Source of the DNA: Talpa occidentalis
Taxonomy: Eukaryota > Chordata > Mammalia > Eulipotyphla > Talpidae
Direction: 5' to 3'
Assembly (NCBI RefSeq): GCF_014898055.3
Contig: NW_023601212.1
Span: 50,332,329 to 50,396,328, forward strand
Length of the DNA: 64,000 bases
Position 1 is the first letter of the stretch. Every line of letters begins with the position of its first letter. This document shows positions 27,201 to 35,093 of this stretch, one piece after another. The notes beneath the pieces were generated by a model, which had not been told where the DNA came from, did no database searches, and saw only the letters and a program-made list of their open reading frames with translations. A program made the position numbers and the translations under genes.

Positions 27201-29158
27201 TAGTCTTAGGGCAAGCTAAATCAACAAGCCTCAATAATTGTAATTTCACTTCATAAGAGACCTAAATTTTTCATAAGATGCCTAATATTTGAGTTAAAAA
27301 TTCAAGCCAGCTTGGTTGGCTTTTCAATATAAAGAGGAGAAAGGATGGCAGTGGTCAAGTAATTGTTAAGAGATCTAAAGTTTTTCTTTTCAAGTCTTAC
27401 AGCCATGCAACATGGTATGGTAGTGAGGGCATTGGTTCTGAGGCCACACAGACTTGAGTCTCAATACTGATTCCACCATTCACTAACTACACGACTGAAT
27501 AAGTCTGCCATGAGTGGCAATTTTCTTAGCTACAAAATGGGGATAACATTCACCTTATTAAGAAATAGCGGATAAGAGAACATACGCAAAGTTCCTGCTA
27601 ACAGGGTAGGATACTCAGTAAAACATTTATCAGTGACACATTAAATTCAGAAAGAAAACAAAAGGTACTTGAGAGTTATTTTTCTTTCATCAAGCCACTT
27701 TTATTGCTATTTTACCTACAAACTAGTATGTGACTCTTGCAACAACTTAAACAAGGAAGCAAATAAAACCTGATGATTCCACCTACCCTCCATCCCAACC
27801 CCATGAGGTAATCATCTTGCCATATTTTCCTGAGCTTAGACAATTTTTCTGTTGAAAGCAAAAACGGATGGTATTATACATATTTTGCAACTTGTATTTT
27901 TTTGTCTTAATATATGCTAGTCTTTCAAGATCTCCTTCCTCTTTAATATCTGAATTATTTCAGAAAGTGGATGCTCCAAGAAACACTTGCATTCTTTCAA
28001 AATTCTTGTACACCTATCTCTATATCCATACATAGTGCTTTCATCTACTATATGGTAGCTTCTCCGAAATGGGAATGATGACTCAAACAGTGCACACAAT
28101 TTAAATTTCAGGAGATATCATTACTAAGTCATAGCAATTGACACATCCGCCAAGTTTTTTCTCACCTGAACTACCCAACACTGTATCCATGCGTTCAGTA
28201 TCTACTAATCTAAGGGCACAAACTAGCCATCTCCTCCTTTCGATCTCCATCTCTCACAATTAGGAGGCTGGGCAGCTTTTCATTTTTATTGACCATCTGC
28301 ATTTCCTCTCGAGTGAATTGAATTAACTCCTCGGGCCCTTTCGCCCATTTGCTATGACTGGGTCTCGACTTTTTCCTGATTCACGTGTGGGGCACTGTAA
28401 ATACAACTGCTGATTTTATAAACTTCAAAGACAGATAAAATCACTTCGAGTAAATGAACAGGTACTCTCATTACAGCTTTCGGCTGATGATCCAACACGG
28501 TTCCACCATGAAAATGCACAGCAAGAAAACGCTAACAGGTGTAAAGTCCAAGTTCCAATGCGCGCGTCTCCCGTAACAGGTGTACACACTATGTCCTTAA
28601 CTGCTGCGAGATCAGCAACATTTTCCCAGGCGGGAGCTCCCCTGGAAGACACTCCAACCCCGTCCCCGACCACACACACGCGCGGGGCTCGCGCGCAGCG
28701 CCGCGGGCTGCCGGCTCCGCCGGGCCCCTGACCGGGTGGTCGCGCTGACCCCCGCGGGTGGCCAAGCCCACGGCGCCCGCACAGGTCACGCCGGCCGGGC
28801 GACACCCCCCGCCCCGGACGGCGCACGGCGGGAGGCAGCCCTCACCCTCCCGCGCCACGTCCACCCGCCGGGGTCCGCGCGCGCCCACCGCCGTCCCAAC
28901 GCGCCCGGACAGGCCCCAGCATGCCCGGTGGCAGTGACAGGCGCCCCGCCCGCGGCCGGTCCCTCGAGGAAGCCCACCCCGGGCGGCCCTGCACCCTTAC
29001 CCAAGCTTCTGCTTCTCCTCCCTACTCATGGCCGCGGCCCCCGCCGTCCACACGGACGTGGCCGCCACCAGGCAGAGCGCGGCCGTCGCCGCCAGCAGGC
29101 TCCATGGCGCTCGCAGAGGCACCGGGGACCCGCAGCCCGGTCCGCCGGCTCCGCTCAT
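6512..29158 (-). CDS. EDEM3: EDEM3 5' part: ER degradation-enhancing alpha-mannosidase-like 3, exons 1-6 joined (partial)
   Basis: EDEM3 trims mannose from N-glycans of misfolded glycoproteins in the ER lumen, which routes them to ER-associated degradation. Six minus-strand exons with GT-AG borders (158, 46, 101, 40, 113 and 154 nt) join to 612 nt, exactly 204 codons without a stop. The product has a hydrophobic signal segment at about residues 20-38, then the start of the GH47 (alpha/alpha)7 domain. The motif [12 protein letters not shown] (Glu146 here) is the first catalytic-acid motif of the family. N-glycosylation sequons are N118-K-T and N195-T-T. The match to mammalian EDEM3, recalled from memory, is nearly residue for residue after residue 44. 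The product is cut by the window edge: the rest of GH47, the protease-associated domain and the C-terminal ER-retention tail are missing. No frameshift or lost splice site was seen, so the gene looks intact. Introns are 4751, 12307, 487, 3239 and 1251 nt; intron 6 runs off the left edge. Confidence 0.97.
6666..7916 (-). other. EDEM3 intron 5
   Basis: 1251-nt intron between exons 5 and 6 with consensus ends. It contains one SINE (7205-7482). The rest is AT-rich with nothing recognisable. Confidence 0.9.
7205..7482 (+). mobile_element. tRNA-derived SINE, older subfamily
   Basis: Begins GGGCCTCCCTGGTGGCACAA. The body motif CAGCAGACCTCTCCCATCTC and an A-rich tail are present. Box B is decayed. 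No clean duplication was found. Confidence 0.88.
7917..8029 (-). CDS. EDEM3: EDEM3 exon 5 (first catalytic-acid motif)
   Basis: A 113-nt exon encoding [15 protein letters not shown] through ETNIRVL (116-152) plus two bases of Gly153. It contains the sequon N118-K-T and the VFETNIR motif, whose Glu146 corresponds to the acidic residue considered essential in GH47 enzymes and in EDEM3 mutants. The acceptor is TTTTTCTAG and the donor GTAAGT. No key residue is missing. Confidence 0.96.
8555..8750 (+). repeat. MIR
   Basis: Ancient MIR-type SINE: AACTCTGAGCCTGTTTCTTCACC followed by the AAAACTAGAAAATA stretch and a TAAATTATTGGCTCAACAAG-like 3' end. Limits approximate. Confidence 0.65.
9600..9840. 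repeat. MER5-like hAT fossil
   Basis: Contains a stretch like the MER5A 3' half (TTTCTCAGACTTTAGCATACACCAG) preceded by TATCAGAATGTACATTTTAG. Diverged; limits and orientation approximate. Confidence 0.4.
10419..10466. repeat. GA-rich purine tract
   Basis: Almost pure purine run of GAGAGGGG and GGGAAAGAGAG units inside intron 4. Confidence 0.8.
11269..11308 (-). CDS. EDEM3: EDEM3 exon 4
   Basis: A 40-nt exon that completes Lys102 and encodes [13 protein letters not shown] (103-115). The TLIDSLDTL motif is a hallmark of GH47 mannosidases. The acceptor is TTCTTAG and the donor GTAGGT. It lies only 487 nt downstream of exon 3. The phase fits both neighbours. Confidence 0.95.
11796..11896 (-). 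CDS. EDEM3: EDEM3 exon 3
   Basis: A 101-nt exon encoding [14 protein letters not shown] through GDVDDALG (69-101) plus two bases of Lys102. The acceptor is TTACAG and the donor GTGAGT. The peptide holds the PLTCRGR and SRGD segments conserved at the N-terminus of the EDEM/GH47 domain. It is separated from exon 2 by the largest intron (12.3 kb). Confidence 0.96.
12190..12226. repeat. (AC)n microsatellite followed by (AT)n
   Basis: About 13 CA units, then CATATATAT. Likely polymorphic. Confidence 0.95.
12385..12560 (+). repeat. MIR
   Basis: Typical MIR core: ATCTCCATTTTACAGATGAG, AAACTGAGATGCAGA, then CAACTAGTAGATGTTGGATT and CAAACCCATGCAATCTGACTC. Confidence 0.85.
12600..14000 (-). mobile_element. 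Old L1/HAL1-type LINE remnants, split by a SINE
   Basis: The stretch AATGGGTCAAAGGTATGAAT and the T-rich sequence after it resemble the antisense 3' part of old LINE-1 or HAL1 elements. The part after 13394 resembles antisense reverse-transcriptase coding sequence. Badly decayed; may be more than one element. Confidence 0.5.
13113..13378 (+). mobile_element. tRNA-derived SINE, GC-rich subfamily
   Basis: Near-consensus copy with box A GGTGGCGCAGCGGTTGAGCG and box B GGTTCGATCCCCGGC. The 15-bp duplication AAAACAGTCTCTTCC lies at 13098-13112 and 13379-13393. Confidence 0.95.
15646..15968 (-). mobile_element. tRNA-derived SINE with extended 3' tail
   Basis: Near-consensus copy. Beyond the usual A-rich tail it carries the extra segment ATGCCTCTATT (seen as AATAGAGGCAT at 15671-15681) and a second poly-A. 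Duplication AACACACAACATTTTT at 15630-15645 and 15969-15984. Confidence 0.95.
17757..18106. mobile_element. MER2-like (Tigger/pogo type) non-autonomous DNA transposon
   Basis: 350-bp element with terminal inverted repeats CAGCTGACCCTTGGAGGAC and GTTCAAGGGTCAACTG, flanked by the target TA on both sides (17755-17756 and 18107-18108). The interior matches the known mammalian MER2 type. No transposase. The family name is from memory. Confidence 0.8.
18530..20650 (+). mobile_element. Old 5'-truncated L1 with decayed ORF2 and 3' UTR
   Basis: The frame at 18768-19031 still reads the reverse-transcriptase end ([19 protein letters not shown]). Later parts give the ORF2 C-terminus out of frame, and 20450-20640 is the typical L1 3' UTR (GTGCACTTGAAATTGAAGAT). 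Many stops and frameshifts: a fossil. It lies antisense to EDEM3 in intron 2. A further L1 3'-like scrap follows at about 20880-21030. Confidence 0.85.
21880..22015 (+). repeat. MIR fragment
   Basis: CTATTTGCCAGACACTAGTACTAAG followed by ATTTTAAAGAGATGAAGTAACAGGCTTAG, the MIR 'tissue-of-repeat' core pattern. Limits approximate. Confidence 0.6.
22152..22192 (+). pseudogene. tRNA-Lys(CTT) 5'-half fragment
   Basis: About 41 nt nearly identical to the 5' half of mammalian tRNA-Lys. The D-arm AGCTAGCTAAGTCGGCAGAG and the anticodon arm CATGAGACTCTTAA are clear. The match stops in the anticodon loop; no T-arm or 3' half follows. It cannot be a functional tRNA. Confidence 0.75.
22195..22310 (+). repeat. 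MIR fragment
   Basis: GTGATTTGTCTAGGGTTCAG and GACAGGGTTTGAATTCAAAC, the 3' half of MIR. Limits approximate. Confidence 0.65.
23555..23705 (+). mobile_element. Old L1 fragment
   Basis: TTTAATTGTGGTAAAA, AAATTTACCATGTTTAAG and GTGCAACAGATCTCCAGA follow the pattern common to 3' ends of old mammalian L1 elements. Confidence 0.55.
24204..24249 (-). CDS. EDEM3: EDEM3 exon 2
   Basis: A 46-nt exon. Its first base completes Gly53; then come [15 protein letters not shown] (54-68), the first helix of the GH47 domain. The acceptor follows a T-rich tract ending in ATTAG, and the donor is GTAAGT. Residue 64 is Phe where I recall Tyr in human EDEM3, a conservative change. It is too short to be found by ORF length; it was identified by sequence and by phase agreement with exons 1 and 3. 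Confidence 0.95.
24978..25247 (+). mobile_element. tRNA-derived SINE
   Basis: Full-length diverged copy (GGGCCTCCCTGGTGGCACAG), duplication AAGGAATCAG at 24968-24977 and 25248-25257. It is inserted in MER5-like sequence (CTGATCCCCACACCAGATTTACTAAGTCAGAATC on the left side, split description). Confidence 0.92.
26360..26591 (+). mobile_element. tRNA-derived SINE, older subfamily
   Basis: GGCCTCTCTGGTGGCACAG to the TTCTTGTATAAA end. Duplication ACTTTGCCTGT at 26349-26359 and 26592-26602. The tail is very short. Confidence 0.9.
26629..26880 (+). mobile_element. tRNA-derived SINE, GC-rich subfamily, internal deletion
   Basis: Near-consensus, but box B and the next bases are missing (the sequence jumps from GCGCCGGT to ACCGGAGGAGGG). 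Perfect 17-bp duplication GAAATTAGGTGTATATT at 26612-26628 and 26881-26897. Confidence 0.93.
27405..27625 (+). repeat. MIR, nearly full length
   Basis: Runs from GCAACATGGTATGGTAGTGAG through GAGTCTCAATACTGATTCCAC and CTACAAAATGGGGATAACA to TAACAGGGTAGGATACTCAG. Confidence 0.85.
29001..29158 (-). CDS. EDEM3: EDEM3 exon 1, coding part (start codon, signal peptide)
   Basis: Translates from [15 protein letters not shown] to SREEKQKLG, with a hydrophobic alanine/leucine-rich signal segment between. The ATG at 29158-29156 is chosen because mammalian EDEM3 begins MS-AGG-GCGSPVP and because G stands at -3 and A at +4. The frame stays open upstream only with a GTG start at 29209. The donor GTAAGG begins at 29000 and splits the Gly53 codon after its second base. 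The exon sits inside the CpG island. The proximal 20 residues differ more from human than the rest, which is usual for a signal peptide. Confidence 0.95.
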
Positions 29159-29171
29159 GGCCCCGCGGTTC

Positions 29172-29183
29172 CGCGCACGCGCA
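29172..29183. promoter_or_regulatory. NRF1-type motif CGCGCACGCGCA
   Basis: Full match to the NRF1 consensus YGCGCAYGCGCR, 14 bp upstream of the EDEM3 ATG and inside the CpG island. It may lie in the 5' leader, depending on where transcription starts. Confidence 0.6.
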
Positions 29184-29187
29184 GCGG

Positions 29188-29211
29188 CTACGCCCGGCCG
29201 GTGGGACACAT
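29188..29211 (-). promoter_or_regulatory. Upstream ORF of 7 codons in the putative EDEM3 leader
   Basis: The ATG at 29211-29209 has G at -3 and T at +4. It opens seven codons (MCPTGRA) and then TAG, out of frame with the EDEM3 start. The stop lies 29 nt before the main ATG. It acts only if transcription starts upstream of 29211, which the sequence does not prove. Confidence 0.4.
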
Positions 29212-29428
29212 TGCCGGACGCCGGCGGCGAGGGGGCTGCGAGCCGTGCCGAGGGCGGGCTGCTGAGTAGCGCTAGCGGCCGCCGTCGCCCAACTGTCTCC
29301 CGAAGACACCGAGCCGGTCCCCAGCGCCAGCGCTGCTGCTGCCGCCGCCCTCCGCCCTCCGCCCTCGGCAGACGAGCGCCTCCCCCGGCTTCCGGTGTCG
29401 TAGTCTAGGAAACCGCCTCCCCCACGCT

Positions 29429-29436
29429 ACTTCCGG
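29429..29436 (-). promoter_or_regulatory. ETS/GABP-type motif (CCGGAAGT)
   Basis: ACTTCCGG on the plus strand, the core ETS-family site. A second, weaker CTTCCGG lies at 29389-29395. Both are 230-280 bp upstream of the EDEM3 ATG. Confidence 0.55.
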
Positions 29437-29514
29437 GTGGGGTCCGGGACGTGGAGCCTCAGAGCCAACGGGGACCAGACGGGAGGGAGGCGGGCTCCCG
29501 GGACGAGAGAGGGC

Positions 29515-29519
29515 ATTGG
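29515..29519 (-). promoter_or_regulatory. CCAAT box (NF-Y type) on the minus strand
   Basis: ATTGG on the plus strand, followed by CTGGG, inside the island and about 360 bp upstream of the EDEM3 ATG in the direction of transcription. Short motif, so moderate support only. Confidence 0.4.
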
Positions 29520-29612
29520 CTGGGAGAGGTGAGACGTGGACAAAAGGCGGGACGGGGCAGGGACTCTCGTTCGGGCTCTCTCTCTCCCGACCCGTGAACT
29601 TGCCACCTGAAG

Positions 29613-29632
29613 ACTACCAGTCCCGGCATGCA
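29613..29632 (+). promoter_or_regulatory. ZNF143/STAF-like motif 1
   Basis: ACTACCAGTCCCGGCATGCA resembles the long ZNF143 consensus ACTACAATTCCCAGCATGC with few mismatches. It lies about 455 bp upstream of the EDEM3 ATG and is paired with a second site at 29681-29699 in opposite orientation. Confidence 0.6.
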
Positions 29633-29680
29633 CCGCGATCCCACGCCGCCCGACCCGCGCGCCTGCCCTCTCGGAGCGCT

Positions 29681-29699
29681 GCACTCTGGGAGATGTGGT
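29681..29699 (-). promoter_or_regulatory. ZNF143/STAF-like motif 2
   Basis: Read on the minus strand: ACCACATCTCCCAGAGTGC, close to the ZNF143 consensus. It faces motif 1 across 48 bp. ZNF143 sites are typical of CpG-island, often bidirectional, promoters. Confidence 0.6.
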
Positions 29700-29934
29700 C
29701 CTCCGAGGACCCCCGGCGGGTCCCGGGTTCCAGCAGCTCAGGCACGGTGCAGCCAGGATTTCCTGACCGGGCCTTCGAATCCCGGGAATCCGCCAGCATG
29801 TTTCCTCCTCCTGGGAATGATGTTTCTCTGAGGGCTACAGAAAGCGACTCACTCGTCCCCATGCCTTAGGGAATAGTGTTGGTTAGGCTTCTGCCCTCGG
29901 GGAGATTGCAAAAGCAGTAACAACAAAATGAATT

Positions 29935-30125
29935 GAGCTTTTGATGGCAGTGGGCTGAGTTTTGTTAATGGTCTCTCATGCACTCTTCTCAACTCTCGTA
30001 GGTAAGTACCACCGTCCTCATTTTGCAAACGAGGAAACAGAGGCCTGAAAAGTTAGGTAGCAAGGTCTGTCACTAACCTCTGGGTTGGTTTCCAACAAGC
30101 CTCTGAAGGCCCAGTTGTGACCACT
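29935..30125 (+). repeat. MIR
   Basis: CCGTCCTCATTTTGCAAACGAGG, AAACAGAGGCCTGAAAAG and AGGTAGCAAGGTCTGTCAC are the MIR core. Just upstream of the CpG island. Confidence 0.8.
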
Positions 30126-30129
30126 GCGC

Positions 30130-30670
30130 CGCCCCTGGGGGGTGAGGAATGCTTGGGAGACCTTGTGCATGGTTAACTATAGTTTACTTTAATAACACAC
30201 TGTCAGGAGAGCAGTGTCAGCTGCAGGGAAAGTTTAAGGAAGGACATTGAACCTTGCAGTTTGCTTTGATGAGTGATGCCCAGGTTAACCATTGGTACAG
30301 TGACACATTGTTTTTCTTGTGTGACAATTCTATAGATAGGTGCAGAGTTGCAGAGCTGGATGTAACATTTCTGACTGCAGTAGAATTTCTTACTCCTTCC
30401 CTCAGGCATGTTCAACTTTCTTTCTGGAAACTTTTCTTCCTAGACTTCTATCACCTTGCATCCTCTGCTTTCCTTGTGGATAAAGGAAATGTGACAGTCA
30501 CGTGGTGGCATCTATGACTCATCTTTCTTTACTCGCCCTTTCTCTTAAAATGTAAGTGTTCCTTCCATTTTAAGATTTTTTTGTCTCTTTTCTCTTTGTC
30601 CTTTATTCCTTGTGATTTCTTCCACTTGTAGATTTAATTATCACATCCCTGTGGTTGATTTCTACATCAA
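30130..30670. other. Intergenic, no recognisable feature
   Basis: Unique-looking sequence between a MIR and an L2. Short overlapping reading frames on both strands have no recognisable domain. Confidence 0.6.
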
Positions 30671-31301
30671 TATCCTGATCTCTAGGCTCACCTTTCCCCC
30701 TTCCTAATACAAATTTCCTCACCTGTTTTTCTTCATGCCGAGCTTTATGCTAGGTTGAAGGTAGCTTAAATGTACTACGTTCTTTGTTCAGTTAATGCAT
30801 CAGAATCATCTTCAACTCACCTTCATTCATGGTCCATGCCCAATCAGTGCCAAGTTCTATAGTTTCTACTTCTGTCACTGCCTTCATTTCTGCTCCCAGA
30901 TCTGCTCTGTTCAAGCCTCCACTACCTCTTTCCTGAGCCATTGCAATGGCCTCCTAAATTATTTATTTGCCACCAAACTTTTCTTCCAGTTGGCATGCAA
31001 GGACATGGGCAAACCCTTGAACATCACATCTCCCTTCGCCCATGCCCTATCATCCAGTCCCATGTGATAACAGATTCTCATATTCTTTCTGTGCCCTTGC
31101 TCTTATTATCCCCTCTGCTATCCTACTTTTTTTGTAGAACACGCACTACCCATTAAGTCTTAGGTCAGATCCCAACTCCACAAAACCCTTCCAAATCGCC
31201 CTCTCCCCATTTCTTCCCAGTATTCTGTCTTTATTATTATGTTTTTAATCGTCTGCAATGTCTATGAGATTGTGACAGTTTGGAGGACAGGACAGGGGCA
31301 G

Positions 31302-32031
31302 GTAAAGGGCAGGACAGGACACTGGGCAGGTTTTCTGATCCCATGCAGACCGGGTAAAGGAGGAGACAGAGTCCTGGAGCCCTCAGTGGCTTTTGCAGAC
31401 CTTTTTTTTTTTAAAAAAAGATTTATTTATTTATTTTATTTATTTATACAGGCACTGGGCACAGTCAGAAGCGCGGGAGGGTGAGAGAATTCACCAGAGC
31501 CAGAGCGGGGAGCAGAGCAGGCAGAAGGACCGAAGTACACTGCTGAGGGGAGCAGCGGGCGGCAGGAGAGGTCTGCGCGCCATGTGGGACCCTCCTCCGG
31601 TGGCCGGGGAGCAGCCGGGGATCGAACCAGCACTGCAGAGGCAGCGGACAGCCCCGCAACCTAGCGCCCAACTGCTGCACCACCGGGGAGGCCCTTGCAG
31701 GCTTTTTATTTAGTTTTACCAGGTATACAGCAGGCAGGGGTGCTGGGGGGCTGGAAAGCTGTCAGTCCTCCAAGCCCCCAGCAAATCTCCACTCTATCTG
31801 GGCTCTCTGGCGTTCTCTCGTGTTCTCTCTGCTTCTCTGCTCTCCTGCTTCCTTTTATTCTTGGCTTCTGCTGGTGTTTCCGCGACGCCACCCTTATAAA
31901 CTTAGTCTCTCAGCCCAGTTATACTCACTTCAGGTGCCCACCATCAGGCATTCATTCAGGACCACAGGGTTCCCTCATCTATCCTAATGGCAGGAGGGCA
32001 GAAAAACCTGATACTTTTGCCTTACCCTACA
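31302..32031 (-). mobile_element. Solo LTR, family 1 (with a SINE inside)
   Basis: Minus-strand copy of the TGTAGGGTAA-type LTR (5' end at 32031). It contains the polyadenylation-type end near 31720, the CTCTATCTGGGCTCTC block and the AGGTGCCCACCATCAGGC block. A SINE (31400-31694) splits it. The left edge is diverged and no target duplication was found. Confidence 0.8.
31400..31694 (-). mobile_element. tRNA-derived SINE, GC-rich subfamily
   Basis: Near-consensus copy inside the LTR; short direct repeat TTGCAG at 31393-31398 and 31695-31700. Confidence 0.92.
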
Positions 32032-32110
32032 CTTTATTATATGTATGTTCTAAAACTCAGCACCATGCCTTTGCTCAATATTGATGCTCAATAAAGGTTG
32101 AATATGTTAT

Positions 32111-34084
32111 TTGTCTTTTATTCCTTCAGTTTTCCTTATTTATAAAGATAATATTCTGGTTCTTTTATTAACTTTTACATGGATGCTGTGAAAACAAGTG
32201 AGTTCATTTGTGTACAGTATTTAATTTTATTTCATGGACCTGCATCAGTTCCATGCTGACCCCTCTGCAGTAGCTGTAATGATGAAGCCAGCTAAATAAA
32301 TAATACCTGTGAATTGTTCTTGGCCCTGGCATAAAGAACATGACAAGCTAAAGGTCATCACTAATCATCCAATTTTGAAAACCAGGAACAAAGAAAAAAA
32401 GACAAAGAATCAGTGACCTTCTGTTATATTGAAATGTCATCAAGTCAATTATTTGTAGTGGATTACTGGCAATAACACGGTTTTTACCTTCCTGATGCCC
32501 CAAGCCTTTATAAAAAGTCAAGATTGACTATTAACTGTCATTAAGAAGCAATGTACTCAAGAAATACTGACTTTAAAAATGTTCAGCATTTTCTGGGTTT
32601 CATTTCCTTGGATTATTTGTTTTCAAGCTAACATTGCTTTCTAAAAGTGCACAATGAAGAACCAGAACATGTTCTTTTTGATTTACTAAATAATAAGCAG
32701 CTTTTTCTCTTTTGCTGAAATTCAATTTCTAGCCAGTAGTTCAGTCAAATTTTCACTAATCTCTACAAAACCATCAGGACAAAAGTTGGTGAAGCCTAAA
32801 AAGCTTTGCAACCAACGATGTACAAGGTGGAACCCATGGAAGTGAAAGAAAAATGTCTTCAAAAGAGAACCAACTTTAACCCCTTCATGGAAATAGGCAT
32901 TCTTAGCTAATTGGCACTTTTGGGACACTAGGAAAAGTTAACATTCTTTATTTTAAAACTGACACATTATTTAAAATTTGACATAGTGAGCAAAAGGGTG
33001 TGGGGATTAATTGAGGGAGATCTCAGTGTGTTATGCAGGAGGAGAAAACTGGAAAGCATCTAGGAGAGTGAGGATATGGGCTTTTAAAGAATATGGGAGA
33101 AACTTTTGATGTGTATGGCCCCATAACAAAGGTAAAAAGGAGCATTTATACAATGGCCTTTAACAGTTAAGAGTTTGTTTGCACAGCCTTGTAGCTTATG
33201 TAAATATATGTCACCTGGTGTTTGTATTACTTTTTTGCCAGGATGGATCAGGCTTTAAGGGGAGGTGGTAGAATCACATGGGCTCACAAACACAAGGAAG
33301 AGTGAAATAGTCCAGAAGACTGGGACCAGCTGTGTCCAGAGAGCAGCAGTTGCCCCTCAATGACTTAAATTCTTTAGTAGGACAGATCCAATTACTCCTC
33401 AAACTCTAGTGTGGAATTTGGGAGGGGTGCTTTTGTCATTCTTCAAATAGCTTTTCCTATCATTAGATAGTGTGTGGAATTTACAAAACACTTTTCTTCA
33501 CGAGAACCCAGTCTTGTAAACATTAAATAAAACCAGTACTTATTTTCGGTTCACAACTAGGAACTTTACAGCCTTAGAAAGAGTACTTCGTGAAAAAGGT
33601 ACTTGGTAAATGTGGACAGACTCCATGCTTGGCTGCCTGACTGATCCAAATTCCAAAAAAGAGAATGGAAAATTTGGAAGATTCACTCCCCCCTACAGAT
33701 GTTCCCAGGGCTTTTTCCACCCCTCAGTCACGATTTGAGATTTTCAAAATCTCTTTCAGCTTCAGATTATTATCTCCTTCCTGTCTGTGACACCGGCACC
33801 CAGCTCTCTCAGGCAAGAGATGTCACTTCTAAGTCATGTTTCCTGTTAAGCTCACTCTTGTGGATGGGTCTCTCATTCAGCAGCCATTTTCTGTTTATTT
33901 TTGCAAATCAGAAAAAGCCAAGTCCCCTGGCTCATCACAAACCAGCCCATCCTGCCTTCGACTTCTAAACCTCCATTTTGCAGTAACAAATTGCCAGTTG
34001 GGCATCACAGGTGTAGTCAGCACCCACATTCTCACAAGTACCAAAGTATCCAAGAACAATGACTGTCAGCCAGGCCTGCTGCTG
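32111..34084. other. Intergenic, no recognisable feature
   Basis: About 2 kb of AT-rich sequence. Reading frames such as 32722-32928 (minus, 68 codons) and 33699-33968 (plus, 89 codons) have no recognisable domain or codon signal. Confidence 0.6.
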
Positions 34085-34152
34085 ATTAGCCATGTTATCA
34101 TCAGCAAACTATTGAATTTCTTTGGGCCTTACTTTCCTTATTTGTAAAATGG

Positions 34153-34600
34153 TGTAGGGTAAGGTAAAAAGTATCAGGCTTTTCTGCCCTCCCTCCATTA
34201 GGATAGATGACGGAACCCTGCGGTCCTGAATGCATGCCTGACGGTGGGCACCTGGAATAGGGTGTGGGCTGATGTAGATGGGATTCACCTGGTCTCAGAC
34301 TGGGCTTTTAAGGGCGGCGTCATGGGGACGGAGCAGAAGCTGAGAAAGAAGCAGAGGAGCAGAAGCTGAAAGAATGGAGAAAGGAGAAACATGAGAGAGC
34401 AGAGAAGCAGAGACAAGGCCAGAGAGCCCAGATAGAGTGAAGACTTGCTGGAGACTGGGAGGCCCCCAGCACCCCTACCTGCCATGTACCTGGTAAATCC
34501 CTATAAAAGCCTGCAAAAGCCACCAAGGGCTCCAGGACTCCTCCTTTACCCGGTCTGCTGGATCAGAAAACCTGCTCAGTGGCCCATTCCTGCCCTTACA
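34153..34600 (+). mobile_element. Solo LTR, family 1, copy A
   Basis: 448-bp solo LTR from TGTAGGG to CCCTTACA with the imperfect terminal inverted repeat usual for LTRs. Perfect 5-bp duplication AATGG at 34148-34152 and 34601-34605. An AATAAA-like signal (CTATAAAAGCC) lies near the 3' end. No gag, pol or env sequence is attached, so it is a recombined solo LTR. Confidence 0.92.
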
Positions 34601-35093
34601 AATGGGAATATGAATCAGTGTTTTTTAGGATCAAATGGTTTCATTGATGTCATTTAGGGGTGTTGTGAGGAGGATAACATGGTGTAGGGAAGGAAAAATG
34701 TCAGGCTTTTCTGCCCTCCCGCCATCAGGATAGATGGTGGATCCTTGTGGTCCTGAGTGCATGCCTGATGGTGGGCACCTGGAAAAGGGTGTGGGCATAG
34801 GTAGATGGTATTCACCTGGGCTAAGACTGTGCTTTTAAGGGTGATGTCATGGGGACGCCAGTACAAGTCGAGAAAGAGAAGCCAAGAGAGAAGCAAAGAA
34901 GCAGAAGCAGAGATCACCGAAGAGCCCAGATAGAGTGAGGACTTGCTGGGGGCTAGGAGGCCTGCCAGAACTCCTGGCCCCCCAGCACCCCTGCCTGCTG
35001 TGTACCTGGTAAATCCCAATAAAAGACTGCAAAAACCACTGAGGACTCTGACTCCTCCTTTACCCGGTCTGCTGGATCAGAAAACCTGCATTG

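Larger units (their letters stand above)
24250..29000 (-). other. EDEM3 intron 1
   Basis: 4751-nt intron with a SINE at 24978, two SINEs in tandem at 26360 and 26629, MER5-like sequence around 24905-25300 and a MIR at 27405. The right end is CpG-island sequence. The stretches 25300-26340 and 27630-28600 show no recognisable gene; faint ancient-repeat similarity lies near 27820-28130. Confidence 0.88.
28620..29830. promoter_or_regulatory. CpG island / EDEM3 promoter
   Basis: Base composition changes sharply from the AT-rich surroundings to very GC- and CpG-rich sequence, and back again near 29.83 kb. The island covers EDEM3 exon 1 and extends about 670 bp upstream. No TATA box was seen near the ORF start, and several housekeeping-type factor motifs are present (listed separately). 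This fits a dispersed-start promoter. Promoters of this class often also fire in the plus direction, but no plus-strand exon could be recognised. The transcription start is not visible; 29.2-29.35 kb is a guess. Confidence 0.85.
30680..32110 (+). mobile_element. L2 LINE 3' part, split by an LTR
   Basis: The C/T-rich text with CTGAGCCATTGCAATGGCCTCC, the CTTATTATCCCCTCTG stretch and, after the LTR (32032-32110), CAGCACCATGCCT and TGCTCAATAAAGGTTGAAT follows the L2 3' end. The LTR at about 31302-32031 interrupts it. Limits approximate. Confidence 0.65.

Noticed and set aside
28997..29209. N-terminal extension of EDEM3 from an upstream in-frame start
   Set aside because: The upstream codon is GTG, not ATG, and known mammalian EDEM3 starts at the ATG at 29158.
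28736..29269. 177-codon plus-strand ORF in the CpG island
   Set aside because: It is antisense to EDEM3 exon 1, rich in Arg/Ala/Pro/Gly as expected from random GC-rich sequence, and shows no domain.
29450..29519. ER-stress response element (CCAAT-N9-CCACG) in the EDEM3 promoter
   Set aside because: CGTGG occurs at 29450-29454, but the required ATTGG is absent at 29464-29468; the CCAAT box at 29515 is at the wrong spacing.
29516..29869. 117-codon plus-strand ORF at the island edge
   Set aside because: It covers the ZNF143 motifs and has no recognisable protein feature; stop codons are rare by chance at this GC content.
32722..32928. 68-codon minus-strand ORF, considered as a processed pseudogene
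   Set aside because: No parent protein recognised, no poly-A tail and no target duplication.
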